Assembly (NCBI RefSeq): GCF_001612725.1
Contig: NZ_BDAZ01000050.1
Location: 1 to 64,000, forward strand
Length of the DNA: 64,000 bases
Direction: 5' to 3'
Source: Nocardia anaemiae NBRC 100462
GTDB taxonomy: Bacteria; Actinomycetota; Actinomycetes; Mycobacteriales; Mycobacteriaceae
A program made the position numbers and the translations under genes. The notes beneath the pieces were generated by a model. That model did no database searches. It saw nothing but the letters and a program-made list of their open reading frames with translations, and was not told the origin of the DNA. Below, piece after piece: positions 41,133 to 50,425 of this stretch (positions within the stretch are counted from its first letter, which is position 1; each line of letters begins with the position of its first letter).

Positions 41133-42151
41133 CAGCACGCCTTCCCGGGTAGCGGCACGCACACCGCCTGAATGGTTTCGCCGGACTGATCCACCACGAT
41201 CCCGCCCTCCGGAATCACCAGCCCCTGCAACTTCTGACTCAGGTTGTGTGCGGAGGAAATAATCGGCTCCAGCTGCCCGCCCATCTGTTCCAGTCGCGGC
41301 AGGGCATCGGCCAATTGCTGCGCCTTCGGCTTCAACGTGGCATCCCAGGACGGTGCCAGCGCGGCGATCCGCTGAACCACGCTGTTGAGCAAGGCAATCG
41401 ATTCGCGCAGCTCGGCGCGCTTATTCAGGAGTACGGTCTCGAGCAGATTGGCATTCTCCATCAACCTGCGCAGATCGCTCTTCGCGCCGTCGTACATGGT
41501 CACGTATTCATCGGCCACCGCAATGGCATTCGAGACCTGGGTGCGCTGGCGGTCGATGGCATCGATATAGCCGCCGACAGTGTCCAGCGTGGTGCGCAAG
41601 GCATCCGGCGCACTCTCGACCGACTTGTCGAGCGCGGCGAGATTGCGCCGCAAGGTATCACCGTCGATCTTGCCGATCGGTGCGGTGGCGTCCTGAAAAG
41701 TCTGGATCAGACTGTAGGGCAGGCGGACTCGGTCGGCCGGAATCGGCTTATCGCCGAGCGGCTCGGTGCCCGCCGGGAACAACGCGACATAGTGGCCGCC
41801 GACCACGGTGAGCATGCGCACGTCGAGCGAGGTCTGGTCACCGACGAACACATCGGAGTCGACGGTGAACCGCATGATGACCTTATCCGGTCGCAACTCC
41901 AGCGATTTCACGGTGCCGACCGAGATGCCAGCCACCCGGATATCGTCGCCGGACTTCACCGACTGCGCCTCAGAAAGCTCCGCGGTGTAGGTCGTCTTGC
42001 CGAACGGAATCACGTAAAGCGCTGCGGCGGCGCCCATTGCGATGACCACGAACACCGCGCCGACTATGCCGAGCCGCACTTCTTTGCGCAGCCGCGCCGG
42101 TTCGTCGAGGATCGGCGCATTGCCGCCGAACCATTGCCTCATCCGTTGCAT
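41132..42151 (-). CDS. mceC: MceC, MCE-family lipid-transport protein
   Basis: 339 residues. N-terminal transmembrane segment VRLGIVGAVFVVIAMGAAAALYVIPF, then the MCE domain (VKSGDDIRVAGISVGTVKSLEL) and a long helical region. It ends with two cysteines (QAVCVPLPGKAC). Start ATG 42151 has AAGGTGG just upstream and overlaps the end of mceB by 13 bp, suggesting translational coupling. Confidence 0.94.
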   Translation of the reverse strand: MQRMRQWFGGNAPILDEPARLRKEVRLGIVGAVFVVIAMGAAAALYVIPFGKTTYTAELSEAQSVKSGDDIRVAGISVGTVKSLELRPDKVIMRFTVDSDVFVGDQTSLDVRMLTVVGGHYVALFPAGTEPLGDKPIPADRVRLPYSLIQTFQDATAPIGKIDGDTLRRNLAALDKSVESAPDALRTTLDTVGGYIDAIDRQRTQVSNAIAVADEYVTMYDGAKSDLRRLMENANLLETVLLNKRAELRESIALLNSVVQRIAALAPSWDATLKPKAQQLADALPRLEQMGGQLEPIISSAHNLSQKLQGLVIPEGGIVVDQSGETIQAVCVPLPGKAC

Positions 42152-43143
42152 ACCGCCACCTTCTGTCCGCCGACGAGCACCCGCACCGGATTCGGCAGCT
42201 CGGCATTTCCCTTGCTGCACACCGGTTTCCAGTCCGCGATGGTGCGCGGCACGGCATTGTCGATCGAGGCGAGCAGGCCGGGCAGCTTGCCGAAAACGTC
42301 GACGGCCTCCTGCGGGTCGGGGAAGAGGCTGCGGATGAGTCCGTCGATATCCGCTCCGCTGTCGGCGGTCAGGCCGACGGTGGCGAGCAGCCGGTCCAGC
42401 GGCCCGAGCACCGAGGGCGCGTTCATGGCGAATTCGGCGAGGCCGCCGATATTCGCCTGCAGCGCTTGGAAAATATCGGTCAGCCTGGCCAGCAGCGGGA
42501 CCAGATAGTGCACCCGGCCGCCCACCCGGTCGGCGAGTTCGGACATATTGCGCACCAGCGTCGCGATCACCGTCTGCCGATCGCCGACGTACTTGCTCAG
42601 TTTGCCGATGGCATCCATGGCCGGACCCAAACCCGAACCGTCGCCCTCGATCACCGCGAGCATGCTTTCGGTGAACTGGTTGACGGCCTCCGGAGACATG
42701 GTGGCCAGCACCGGCTTCAGGCCGTTGAACAGGCTGGTCACATCGAAGGACGGCAGCGTCATCCCGGTGTCGACAACGGCGTTCGCGGGTAGCCGGACAC
42801 CCGGGTTCGGCTGTTGCTGCAGGTCGATATACCGCTGTCCGGTGAGGTTCTGGTATCGGATCGCGAGGGTGCTGTTGTCGTAGATGGGCGTGGCGGTCCT
42901 GACGGTGAGATGGACCTTGGCCCTAATGCCGTCGAGCGATATGCCCTCGACCTTGCCCACCTGCACACCGAACATGCGTACGTCATCGCCGACCTTCAGG
43001 CCATTGGCATCGGTGAACAGCGCATCGTGCGCCTCGGTATCCCCGGCCACCGGCCGCTTGATCGCCGTCAGCACCAGCGAGAGCACCACGATCATCACCG
43101 CGGCGAAAACGCCGAGCCGCCAGGCGGCAGCACGCACCGTCAT
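42139..43143 (-). CDS. mceB: MceB, MCE-family lipid-transport protein
   Basis: 334 residues. Transmembrane helix near the N-terminus (LGVFAAVMIVVLSLVLTAI), MCE domain (GLKVGDDVRMFGVQVGKVEGISL) and helical C-terminal half, ending in two cysteines (CSKGNAELPN, AVCNG). It overlaps mceA by ATGA at 43143-43140. Subunit of the lipid tube. Confidence 0.95.
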   Translation of the reverse strand: MTVRAAAWRLGVFAAVMIVVLSLVLTAIKRPVAGDTEAHDALFTDANGLKVGDDVRMFGVQVGKVEGISLDGIRAKVHLTVRTATPIYDNSTLAIRYQNLTGQRYIDLQQQPNPGVRLPANAVVDTGMTLPSFDVTSLFNGLKPVLATMSPEAVNQFTESMLAVIEGDGSGLGPAMDAIGKLSKYVGDRQTVIATLVRNMSELADRVGGRVHYLVPLLARLTDIFQALQANIGGLAEFAMNAPSVLGPLDRLLATVGLTADSGADIDGLIRSLFPDPQEAVDVFGKLPGLLASIDNAVPRTIADWKPVCSKGNAELPNPVRVLVGGQKVAVCNG

Positions 43144-44174
43144 CGCACACCCGCCGGACCGAGCAGCGGAACCGCGATACCGGGCACACCCCGCAGATCG
43201 ACGTCGAGATTCAGCACCGGACCGTCGGGCGTATCCGGCATGGCGGCCCGCAGCCGTTCGAGCAGAACCCGCAGCTCGGCCGCGGACTGCTGCGGACGAG
43301 GGACCATCTGCGCCAACACATTCAGTATCGGCGCGAGCATGTCGGCGCCCTCCGCGAAATGGCCGCCCGCGGAGGTCAGCGTTGTCCCGAGCGCGGGCAG
43401 GATACTGCCGGTCAACGCGGCGACACCGCGGTCGTAGCGCTCACGATCGGTCTGCAGGATCTTGATATCGCGGATCTGATCGAGGACCTCGATGGTGGCG
43501 CCCGCGAATTTCCCGCCGCCGTCGAAGGCCGGGCCGAGTCTGCCGACGAGCTCGGAGGTCGGCATCCTCTGGTTGTCGGCAATGGTTCGTGCCACCGTGA
43601 TCAGGGCCTGCACCAGCGGGGTGAATGCCTGGAAGTCCGCCGAGACCTGCGCGATGACACTGGCCAACTGCGGGGTGAACACGGTCGCGCCGACCTGGGA
43701 CAGGCTGCGCAGAATGCTGCCCATCGTCGCGTCGTAGACATCCGCCGCGCGCCCGCCGGTCAGATCGATGACAGCATCGGGTCGCAGCGGCGAACCACCT
43801 GGCCCACGGCGCAATTCGAGTTCGCTGATGCCGAACAGGTTGGCCGGCGCGTAGTCGACGCGCAGGCTGTCATCGATGCCGAAGAGCCGGGATCGGTCCA
43901 GTCGCAAGGTGATTCGCTGGGTGCCGCGCTCATCCGGCGCGATCTGCGCGACCGTGCCGACCAGCACACCGTCGAGGCGCACCTGTGTGCCCGCGCTGAG
44001 ACCGTCACCGATCTGCTGGGTGTGCAACGCGATTCGCAGACCCTCGTCGGCGCGCAGGTGCCGATAGAGCGAAGTGGCCAGGGCGACAACGGCTATCAGC
44101 GCGATGATCGCCGAACCAACCGTCCGCGAACGCTTCTTGTCCGCGGCTACACCGGGCATTCCATACTTCGGCAT
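43140..44174 (-). CDS. mceA: MceA, MCE-family lipid-transport protein
   Basis: 344 residues, first of the six Mce subunits. A basic N-terminus and one transmembrane helix (GSAIIALIAVVALATSLY) precede the MCE domain (LSAGTQVRLDGVLVGTVAQI) and helical region. It begins 3 bp after the yrbEB stop. The C-terminal tail is hydrophobic and proline-bearing. It should insert with the other Mce proteins to move lipid from the outer envelope to the permease. Confidence 0.95.
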   Translation of the reverse strand: MPKYGMPGVAADKKRSRTVGSAIIALIAVVALATSLYRHLRADEGLRIALHTQQIGDGLSAGTQVRLDGVLVGTVAQIAPDERGTQRITLRLDRSRLFGIDDSLRVDYAPANLFGISELELRRGPGGSPLRPDAVIDLTGGRAADVYDATMGSILRSLSQVGATVFTPQLASVIAQVSADFQAFTPLVQALITVARTIADNQRMPTSELVGRLGPAFDGGGKFAGATIEVLDQIRDIKILQTDRERYDRGVAALTGSILPALGTTLTSAGGHFAEGADMLAPILNVLAQMVPRPQQSAAELRVLLERLRAAMPDTPDGPVLNLDVDLRGVPGIAVPLLGPAGVR

Positions 44175-44177
44175 CCG

Positions 44178-45044
44178 CTACCCCGTAAAACTGATCGCCG
44201 CGTTGAAGCCCCACAGCACAATGCTGAGCACCATGTCGATCGCGATAATGGCCACGAAACTCGTGCGCACCGCGCGACCCGACGCGATACCGACGCCCTC
44301 CGGCCCGCCGGTGGCGAAGAATCCGTAATAGCTGTGCACCAGGATCACCACCGTCCCGAAGATGGCGACCTTGATCACCGCGGCGATCACATCGAAGCCG
44401 GAGACGAACTGGAAGAAGTAGTGGTCGTAGACGCCCGCGGACTGGCCGTGCACCAGCGTGATGATGCCGCGACAGGCCGCGTAGCTGAGGATCAGCGCGA
44501 TCAGGAAGGTCGGCACGATCGCCAGCGCACCCGCGAGTACCCGGGTGGTGACCACGAACGGCACCGAACGCAGACCGAGCGCCTCGATGGCGTCGATCTC
44601 CTCGGAGATGCGCATCGAACCGATCTCCGCGGTGATCCGGCAACCCGCCTGCGCGGCGAAGCCGACCGCGGCCGCGATGGGCGCGAGTTCGCGAGTGGTG
44701 GCGTAGGCCGAGACGATCCCGGTGACTGGTCCCATCCCGAGCATGCTCAGTGTCGCGAATGATTCGACCGCGACGGAGGCACCCATGACCAGCCCGAGCA
44801 CGATCATCATCGGGACAGTGCCGCCGCCGACCACGACCGAGCCGCGGCCCCAGGTCATATCGGTGATGGCGCGCATGGTCTCACCGCGATACCGCCTGAG
44901 CGTCAACGGAATCGCCGCGAGCACCTGCCCCACGAAGACGGCCACAAAGCCGAAGCCGTCGACCGCGCCGAGCACCCGAGGGCCGCGCCGGAAATACCGC
45001 GTGAGCCAGCCGAACCCCTTGGGGGCGTAGGACGAAATCGCCAT
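44178..45044 (-). CDS. yrbEB: YrbEB, MlaE-type permease of the Mce transporter
   Basis: 288 residues, an integral membrane permease of the MlaE/YrbE family. Five or so hydrophobic helices are visible, with the conserved central segment GCRITAEIGSMRISEEIDAIEALG that forms the coupling helix to the MceG-type ATPase. The ATG at 45044 overlaps the yrbEA stop by one base. The longer open frame beyond this start belongs to the yrbEA region read out of frame. The ATPase is not in this operon, as is usual. Confidence 0.95.
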   Translation of the reverse strand: MAISSYAPKGFGWLTRYFRRGPRVLGAVDGFGFVAVFVGQVLAAIPLTLRRYRGETMRAITDMTWGRGSVVVGGGTVPMMIVLGLVMGASVAVESFATLSMLGMGPVTGIVSAYATTRELAPIAAAVGFAAQAGCRITAEIGSMRISEEIDAIEALGLRSVPFVVTTRVLAGALAIVPTFLIALILSYAACRGIITLVHGQSAGVYDHYFFQFVSGFDVIAAVIKVAIFGTVVILVHSYYGFFATGGPEGVGIASGRAVRTSFVAIIAIDMVLSIVLWGFNAAISFTG

Positions 45045-45883
45045 CAGGCCAGCCTCGTCGGCAGGAACATGGCGGTGACCTGCGTTAGCACCAGATTCAC
45101 CACGGTGATCGAGACGACCGAGAGCACCACCGCGGCATTCACCGCATCGGCGACACCGCGCGGTCCGCCCTTGGCCTCCAGTCCGCGCTGGCAGGCGATG
45201 ACCACAACGAGAAAGCCGAAGATGAGCGCCTTCACCAGCGAGACCCACACATCCGCGGTGGTGGTGAACGACCCGAAGGTGGCCCAGTAGCTGCCCGGCG
45301 TGACGCCCTGTCCGCCGATGGCGACCGCGTATCCGGCCATGATGCCGACAAAGATGATCAGGATATTCAGCAGCGGCGCGACCACCAGCATGGCCGCCAT
45401 CCGCGGGATCACCAGGCGGTGGATCGGACTGATGCCCATGGTGTTGAGCGCATCGATCTCTTCGCGAATGGTGCGTGCGCCGAGATCCGCCGCGATCGCC
45501 GCCGCACCCGCGCCGCCGAGCAGGAAGCCGGTCGCCATCGGTGCGCCCTGCTTGATGACACCGAGTCCACCGGTCGCGCCGAGCAGCGAATCCGCGCCGA
45601 GGGTGTGGATGAGATTGCCGACCTGGATCGAGACGATCACGCCGAACGGGATCGCCATCAAGATCGCCGGGATGGTCGTGACGGTGATCAACCGCCAGGC
45701 CTGGAGTACGGCCTCGCGCCATTGGAACTGGCCGCGCGCGATATCACCGAACGCGCCGAGAACCGATTCCTGCGCGACGCCGAAGGCCCGGCCGAAGGTG
45801 CGCAGCGACGAGACGACCGTATCCGAAAAGTTCTTCCGGACAACCGAACTCGCGGATTCGCGGGTCCGCAGGTCGGACGTCAT
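45044..45883 (-). CDS. yrbEA: YrbEA, MlaE-type permease of the Mce transporter
   Basis: 279 residues, the first gene of the operon. MlaE-family permease with helices near VTTIPAILMAIPFGVIVSIQVG, GFLLGGAGAAAIAADLGARTIREEIDALNTMGISPIHRLVIPRM (coupling-helix motif) and two C-terminal helices. It pairs with YrbEB as the inner-membrane channel. ATG at 45883 is chosen; a start at 45976 would add 31 residues with no known function. The operon promoter should lie in the 394-bp gap upstream. Confidence 0.93.
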   Translation of the reverse strand: MTSDLRTRESASSVVRKNFSDTVVSSLRTFGRAFGVAQESVLGAFGDIARGQFQWREAVLQAWRLITVTTIPAILMAIPFGVIVSIQVGNLIHTLGADSLLGATGGLGVIKQGAPMATGFLLGGAGAAAIAADLGARTIREEIDALNTMGISPIHRLVIPRMAAMLVVAPLLNILIIFVGIMAGYAVAIGGQGVTPGSYWATFGSFTTTADVWVSLVKALIFGFLVVVIACQRGLEAKGGPRGVADAVNAAVVLSVVSITVVNLVLTQVTAMFLPTRLA

Positions 45884-46277
45884 ATTCCATATCCCGCGGT
45901 CGCGCTCGCGGCACGGGCTGTGTCGAATTTCATGCCGCACTCTCCGGATTTCGGCGTCGATGCCAACATTCAGCAAGCTAATCGTTACGGCGAGTCACAA
46001 CAAAATCGGCATGCTGTGATGCTCGCCACTTACTCGCCGTTCAGCGCGCTCGATTCGGCTATTCATGGGTCCGATCACACCGGCTGAGAACTAGCGGCGA
46101 GGAACGCAAAAGCCGAGAACAGAGCCATATGAGCACCGCCCCGCGGCAGCGTCGCCCGACCCGACACCACCGTCAGCGTGTGACCACGACCGTCGAAGCA
46201 AGCAGCACCATGTGCGTTGCGCCGAGCCCGAGGACCAGCGAACCATCTAGCCAGATAGTTGCTGCGGCAGCGCTACC
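45884..46277. other. Upstream region of the mce operon
   Basis: 394 bp between yrbEA and the Ddn-like gene. It includes the inverted repeat TCACA-N15-TGTGA (45995-46019), a possible regulator site. No reading frame here is convincing, and I cannot place the promoter. Confidence 0.5.
45995..46019. promoter_or_regulatory. TCACA-N15-TGTGA inverted repeat upstream of mce operon
   Basis: Arms TCACA (45995-45999) and TGTGA (46015-46019) lie about 112 bp upstream of the yrbEA start. Five-base arms at this distance can arise by chance; listed as a weak candidate. Confidence 0.2.
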
Positions 46278-46673
46278 TCAGTCGTCGAGATCGATCCGGA
46301 CGGTCAGCAGGTCGGTGCCGAGCAATCGAACACCCGCGCTGTTGGCCTTGGGCAACGATCGCAACCGGGCGCGCGGATCATCATCCGGCAATAACTGTGC
46401 CGTACCGGTGTGCCAATGTCCGCGCAGCCGCACTCGAACGTGATTGTCGGCCTTGATATTTCGAATATACTGCGACTTGTCGCCGAATTCGGAGACGAGC
46501 CAGAACTCCTTGCCGACCCGCCGACCCCCGATCGGCGTAATCCGCGGCTGCCCACTCACGCGCCCCACCGTCTCCAGCAACTGCTGCGTGGGCAATCTGC
46601 GCAGAATCGGATTCCCCACCCGCCGCTGAAATGCCGTCACGACTCGGTGCTGAACCTCGCGCAAGTTCGCCAT
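46278..46673 (-). CDS. Ddn-like nitroreductase/quinone reductase (F420 family)
   Basis: 131 residues of the deazaflavin-dependent nitroreductase family. The helix GRVSGQPRITPIGG, the strand KEFWLVSEFGDKSQYIRNIKADNHVRVRLRGHWHTGTA and the C-terminal DDDPRARLRSLPKAN agree with F420H2-dependent quinone reductases of the Ddn/TIGR00026 group. These reduce quinones in the membrane region and protect against oxidative stress. A basic N-terminal stretch may touch the membrane. It is divergent from the PhoU gene. Confidence 0.88.
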   Translation of the reverse strand: MANLREVQHRVVTAFQRRVGNPILRRLPTQQLLETVGRVSGQPRITPIGGRRVGKEFWLVSEFGDKSQYIRNIKADNHVRVRLRGHWHTGTAQLLPDDDPRARLRSLPKANSAGVRLLGTDLLTVRIDLDD

Positions 46674-46887
46674 CTCCTGACGCTAGCACCGGCCCATCGC
46701 ATTCGACACTGTGCCGATACGGGCCCGACCAGCGGTATTCCCGGCGGGACCGCCGCCTTCGCCATTGGAAATTCAACGACGCCAATAAGGTCGACATCGC
46801 AGTGAACAACGATGCACTGCAATCGGTCGGACGATCGAGTCGAGATTCGTGTCCTGGACGGCGCGGCGATAAGCGACAATGTGCGGA

Positions 46888-47538
46888 GTGCGGACCCAGT
46901 TCACTCGCGAGCTCATCGCGTTGACCAATGATTTGACGCTCATGTGTCGGCTCGCCCACGATGCCACCGAGCGTGTCACGGCCGCGCTCGGCGACGCCGA
47001 TCTCGCCGCCACCTATGAAGCCTTCGCGCTCGACGAGCAGCTACAGAAGATGTACGCCGCCTGCGAGGCCAGAACCGTGGTGCTGCTGGCACTGCAAGCG
47101 CCGGTCGCCCGCGATCTGCGACATGTCGTCACCGCCATCCAGATCGCCGGTGAGCTGTCCGGGATCGGCTCGCTGATCAGCCGCGTCGCCGATCAGGTCT
47201 ACAAATATCACCCGGAACCCGTTGCGCCCCAAGCCCTGATGGATATCCTCACCGCGATGGGCCGATTGGCCGCGCACCACACCGCCCTCGCGGGCGAATC
47301 GGTCGCCACCGGCCGCCAGCCCGTCACGCCCGATTCCGCGGCGCCCGCAATGGATCGACTCCACCGGAAACTCCACTCGGCGCTGACCGAGCGAACCGCC
47401 ACCGAGGCCGCCATCGATATCGCCCTGGTCGGCAATAACCTCGAACGCTGTATCGACCACACCATCCGCATCGATCGCCTGATCCGCTTCCTGGACACCG
47501 GAATTCCGCCGACAGCCCAAATCTCCGACGCCAGCTAA
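46888..47538 (+). CDS. phoU: PhoU-family phosphate regulator
   Basis: 216 residues with two PhoU three-helix repeats. The N-terminus MRTQFTRELIALTNDLTLMCRLAHDA and the motif LALQAPVARDLRHVVTAIQIAGELSGIGSL match PhoU. PhoU proteins damp the PstSCAB phosphate transporter and the PhoR/SenX3 kinase, often via bound metal. GTG at 46888 is preferred because it gives the usual MRT start; an in-frame ATG at 46879 would add three residues. No pst genes are adjacent, so it may be a second, stand-alone copy. Its stop overlaps the convergent LysR gene. Confidence 0.9.
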   Translation: MRTQFTRELIALTNDLTLMCRLAHDATERVTAALGDADLAATYEAFALDEQLQKMYAACEARTVVLLALQAPVARDLRHVVTAIQIAGELSGIGSLISRVADQVYKYHPEPVAPQALMDILTAMGRLAAHHTALAGESVATGRQPVTPDSAAPAMDRLHRKLHSALTERTATEAAIDIALVGNNLERCIDHTIRIDRLIRFLDTGIPPTAQISDAS

Positions 47539-48443
47539 GAAGAACGGCGGGCGATGGTGTAGAGGTCGCGGGCCGGACCGGCGAGGCGGTGGCCCGCCAG
47601 CCAAACAGCGCGCAGGGTTCGGGCCAGATCCAGACCGGTGACGGTCGGCGAAACGAGGGTGCCGGAGGCGATTTCGGCGGCCACGGCAAGGGAGCTGAGC
47701 ACCGCCGGACCGACACCGGAAGCGACCGCGGTTTTGATCGCGGTGGTGGAGGAGAGTTCCAGCGCGACCGTGGGTTCCCAGCCCGGAATCGCCCGCGCCA
47801 CAGCATTTTCGAACCAAGTCCGGGTGCCGGATCCGGGTTCGCGTTGGATCAGCGCGGTTCGCGCGAGTTCGGCCAGGTCGACCGAGCCATGGCGGGCCCA
47901 GCGGTGTTGCGGGGCGACCACGACGACCAGCCGATCGCGGGCCACGACATGACTGTCCAGCCCACGGAAATTCCGCGGGCTCTCGATGAAGCCGATGGCG
48001 TCCTTGCCGTCGAGCACCGCCTGCGCGACCTCGACGGAATTGCCGGACCGCAATGCGATCGCGGTATCGGGTGCGGTACCGCGCAGGGTCATGAGCCAGC
48101 CGGGGAACAGATATTCGGCAATGGTTTGACTCGCCGCCACCCGCAGCTGCGAATCGCGTTCGGCACGCAAGGTGTCGATGCCCGCGTCCAATCGCTGCGC
48201 CGCATCGACGACCCCGCGGGCCCATTCGGCGATCAATACCCCGGCTGGCGTGGGCCGGGAACCGAGGGTGGTGCGCTCCAGCACCGGCATGCCGACCAAC
48301 TTCTCCAGATAGCGGATGCGCGAGGACGCCGAGGGCTGGCTGATGCCGTGTGCCTGCGCCGCGCGTCCGACACTGCCCAGTTCGATGACCGAAAGCAGCA
48401 GGTCGAGCGCGGCCAGATCGGGGACACGCGGCGACAGGGGCAT
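47535..48443 (-). CDS. LysR-family regulator
   Basis: 302 residues. The N-terminal helix-turn-helix (LLLSVIELGSVGRAAQAHGISQPSASSRIRYLEKLVGMPVLERT, about 16-60) and a two-lobe substrate-binding domain define the LysR family. Divergent placement beside a TDT transporter gene, with an exact palindrome between them, points to control of that exporter. The inducer may be a sulfur or dicarboxylate compound (inference). Confidence 0.93.
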   Translation of the reverse strand: MPLSPRVPDLAALDLLLSVIELGSVGRAAQAHGISQPSASSRIRYLEKLVGMPVLERTTLGSRPTPAGVLIAEWARGVVDAAQRLDAGIDTLRAERDSQLRVAASQTIAEYLFPGWLMTLRGTAPDTAIALRSGNSVEVAQAVLDGKDAIGFIESPRNFRGLDSHVVARDRLVVVVAPQHRWARHGSVDLAELARTALIQREPGSGTRTWFENAVARAIPGWEPTVALELSSTTAIKTAVASGVGPAVLSSLAVAAEIASGTLVSPTVTGLDLARTLRAVWLAGHRLAGPARDLYTIARRSS

Positions 48444-48452
48444 AGAACGAGT

Positions 48453-48466
48453 CTATGCATGCATAG
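48453..48466. promoter_or_regulatory. Palindromic LysR-type site
   Basis: CTATGCATGCATAG is an exact 14-bp palindrome 9 bp upstream of the LysR start and 47 bp upstream of the transporter start. It has the AT-rich ends expected of a LysR box and lies in the only space shared by the two promoters. Confidence 0.6.
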
Positions 48467-48513
48467 GAAGGCGGTGACTACTCGCCACCGCCGACACCGA
48501 CGAACCTGGACTC

Positions 48514-49650
48514 GTGACCGCCATAGCAACCTTGCGTCCCGCAGCCCCGCGGCGTCTGCTCGGCGAGCTCGGACAGAATGCCGCATCCCCCTCGCTGCGA
48601 CACTTCGGGCCCAACTGGTTCGCGGCCGTCATGGGCACCGGCATTGTCGCCAATGCCGCCGCCACGCTGCCGCTGCAGTTTCCTGGTCTGCGCGCTGCGG
48701 CGACGGTCGTCTGGGCGCTTGCCGCATTGTTACTCGTGGCAGTGAGCACCGCCTGGGTCGTGCACTGGATGCGCCATCCGGAGCAGGCCCGTAGCCACAA
48801 GGATCACCCGGTCATGTCGCATTTCTACGGCGCACCGCCGATGGCACTGGTGACCGTGGGCGCAGGCACCCTGGTCCTCGGGCGCGAGGTGATCGGTCTC
48901 GATGCCGCACTCGCCGTCGATTGGGTGTTGTGGTCGCTCGGCACCGCGCTCGGCCTGCTGACCGCCGTCGCCATCCCCTACCGGATGTTCACCAACCACC
49001 ACATCGCGCCCGATGCCGCCTTCGGCGGCTGGCTGATGCCGGTGGTGCCGCCGATGGTGTCGGCGGCCATGGGCGCACTGCTGGTCCCCTATCTGCCCGA
49101 AGGCCAGTTGCGGCTCACCATGATCCTGCTGTGCCTGGCCATGTTCGGCCTGAGCCTGATCGCCGCTCTGATCACCACCGCCATGATCTGGTCACGCCTG
49201 GTGCATCACGGCATCCCGCCATCGGGCATGGTGCCCACCGTCTGGCTCGTGCTCGGCCCGCTCGGCCAATCCGTCACCGCCGCAGGGCTGCTCGCCAATG
49301 CCGGGCCCTCGGCACTGCCCGACCTCTATGCCAAGGGGCTGACCGTCTTCTCGGTGATCTTCGGCGTACTCACCTGGGGTTTCGCCATGCTGTGGGTGGC
49401 GCTGGCCACCGCCGTCACGGTAAAGACCGCTCGCGCAGGCGAATTGCGGTTCAACCTGACCTGGTGGGGCTTCACCTTCCCGCTCGGCACCTGCATTACC
49501 GGCAGCACCGCGCTCTACGGCCACACCGGTGCCGATATCTTCGCCGTCGCCGCGGTCACGCTGTATATCGGACTGGTCAGCGCCTGGGCAGTCGTCGCCG
49601 CCAAGACCATTCGCGGCCTGGTCATCGGGCCGCTGCTGCGACCGGCCTGA
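48514..49650 (+). CDS. TDT-family transporter (SLAC1/TehA fold)
   Basis: 378 residues with about ten hydrophobic helices, typical of the tellurite-resistance/dicarboxylate transporter family that exports sulfite, dicarboxylates or other anions. The opening FGPNWFAAVMGTGIVANAAATL is the family signature, and the central GGWLMPVVPPMVSAAMGALL is well conserved. The GTG at 48514 is the first start in this frame after the palindrome. The divergent LysR gene is its likely regulator. The cargo cannot be fixed from sequence. Confidence 0.92.
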   Translation: MTAIATLRPAAPRRLLGELGQNAASPSLRHFGPNWFAAVMGTGIVANAAATLPLQFPGLRAAATVVWALAALLLVAVSTAWVVHWMRHPEQARSHKDHPVMSHFYGAPPMALVTVGAGTLVLGREVIGLDAALAVDWVLWSLGTALGLLTAVAIPYRMFTNHHIAPDAAFGGWLMPVVPPMVSAAMGALLVPYLPEGQLRLTMILLCLAMFGLSLIAALITTAMIWSRLVHHGIPPSGMVPTVWLVLGPLGQSVTAAGLLANAGPSALPDLYAKGLTVFSVIFGVLTWGFAMLWVALATAVTVKTARAGELRFNLTWWGFTFPLGTCITGSTALYGHTGADIFAVAAVTLYIGLVSAWAVVAAKTIRGLVIGPLLRPA

Positions 49651-49751
49651 TCGGTCGGGTCTCGAGGTGCACCCGCTGATGGCGAGCAACCCACCGCGGC
49701 ATCACCCACATGCTGCCTTCGATGGAGCGCGTCTCGTGGTCACGACGGCCG

Positions 49752-50351
49752 TCAATCGCGGGGGCGCAGACCGTAGGTCAGCTGGGTAATCGTTTCGCTC
49801 AGTGCCGCTTCCGCGTGCTCGGCCTCGACGAAACCGGACCCGACGAAAGTGGCCAACCCTTGCAGTGCGGCAATAGCGGCGATACCGATCCGCATCGGAT
49901 CGCCCGCAACCACTTCACCGCCTGCCTGCCCCTCGGCGATCAAGGCGATGGGCACGGTGAACGCCCGCTCGACCGCGGCCAGCATTTCCTCGCCCGAGGT
50001 CGGACTTTGCTTGCGCGCGAACATCAGCGCGAGCAGCGCCGGATTATCGATCGCGAAATTCAGGTAGGCGCGCGCGATGGCATGCAGCCGCTCGGAGAAC
50101 GATCCGGTCGGGTCGACCTCGCCGTATACCGTGGCGAGCCGGTCGAAACCGACCAGTGCGAGCGCGTCGAGCAGCGCCTGCTTATCCCGGAAGTGCCTGC
50201 TCGGCGCGGCATGGCTGACACCGAGGTCGCGGGCCAGCTGACGCAGTGACAGCCCGTCCACGCCGGACTCGCGCAACGTGGCCTCGGCGCGCTGAAGCAG
50301 CTCGGCGCGCAGGTCACCGTGGTGATAGGAGCGGGAGCGGACAAAACTCAT
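49752..50351 (-). CDS. TetR-family regulator
   Basis: 199 residues. The N-terminal helix-turn-helix (LLQRAEATLRESGVDGLSLRQLARDLGVSHAAPSRHFRDKQALLDAL) is standard for TetR. The rest is a helical ligand/dimer domain. It is divergent from the SDR gene at 50426, with a long inverted repeat between, so it probably represses that dehydrogenase and itself. The ligand is unknown. Confidence 0.93.
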   Translation of the reverse strand: MSFVRSRSYHHGDLRAELLQRAEATLRESGVDGLSLRQLARDLGVSHAAPSRHFRDKQALLDALALVGFDRLATVYGEVDPTGSFSERLHAIARAYLNFAIDNPALLALMFARKQSPTSGEEMLAAVERAFTVPIALIAEGQAGGEVVAGDPMRIGIAAIAALQGLATFVGSGFVEAEHAEAALSETITQLTYGLRPRD

Positions 50352-50386
50352 GGTCGCTGCAGGATATCCGATACGCCCCCAGTGTT

Positions 50387-50413
50387 GGCATTGACTACTT
50401 TGTTGTCACTGCC
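50387..50413. promoter_or_regulatory. Candidate TetR operator
   Basis: GGCAtTGAC and GTCAcTGCC are inverted around 9 bp, eight paired bases per arm interrupted by one mismatch. It lies 35 bp upstream of the TetR start and 12 bp upstream of the SDR start. Confidence 0.6.
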
Positions 50414-50425
50414 TACATTGGCGTT

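Noticed and set aside
44178..45722. 514-codon frame extending yrbEB upstream
   Set aside because: The extension is yrbEA read out of frame; the permease starts at 45044.
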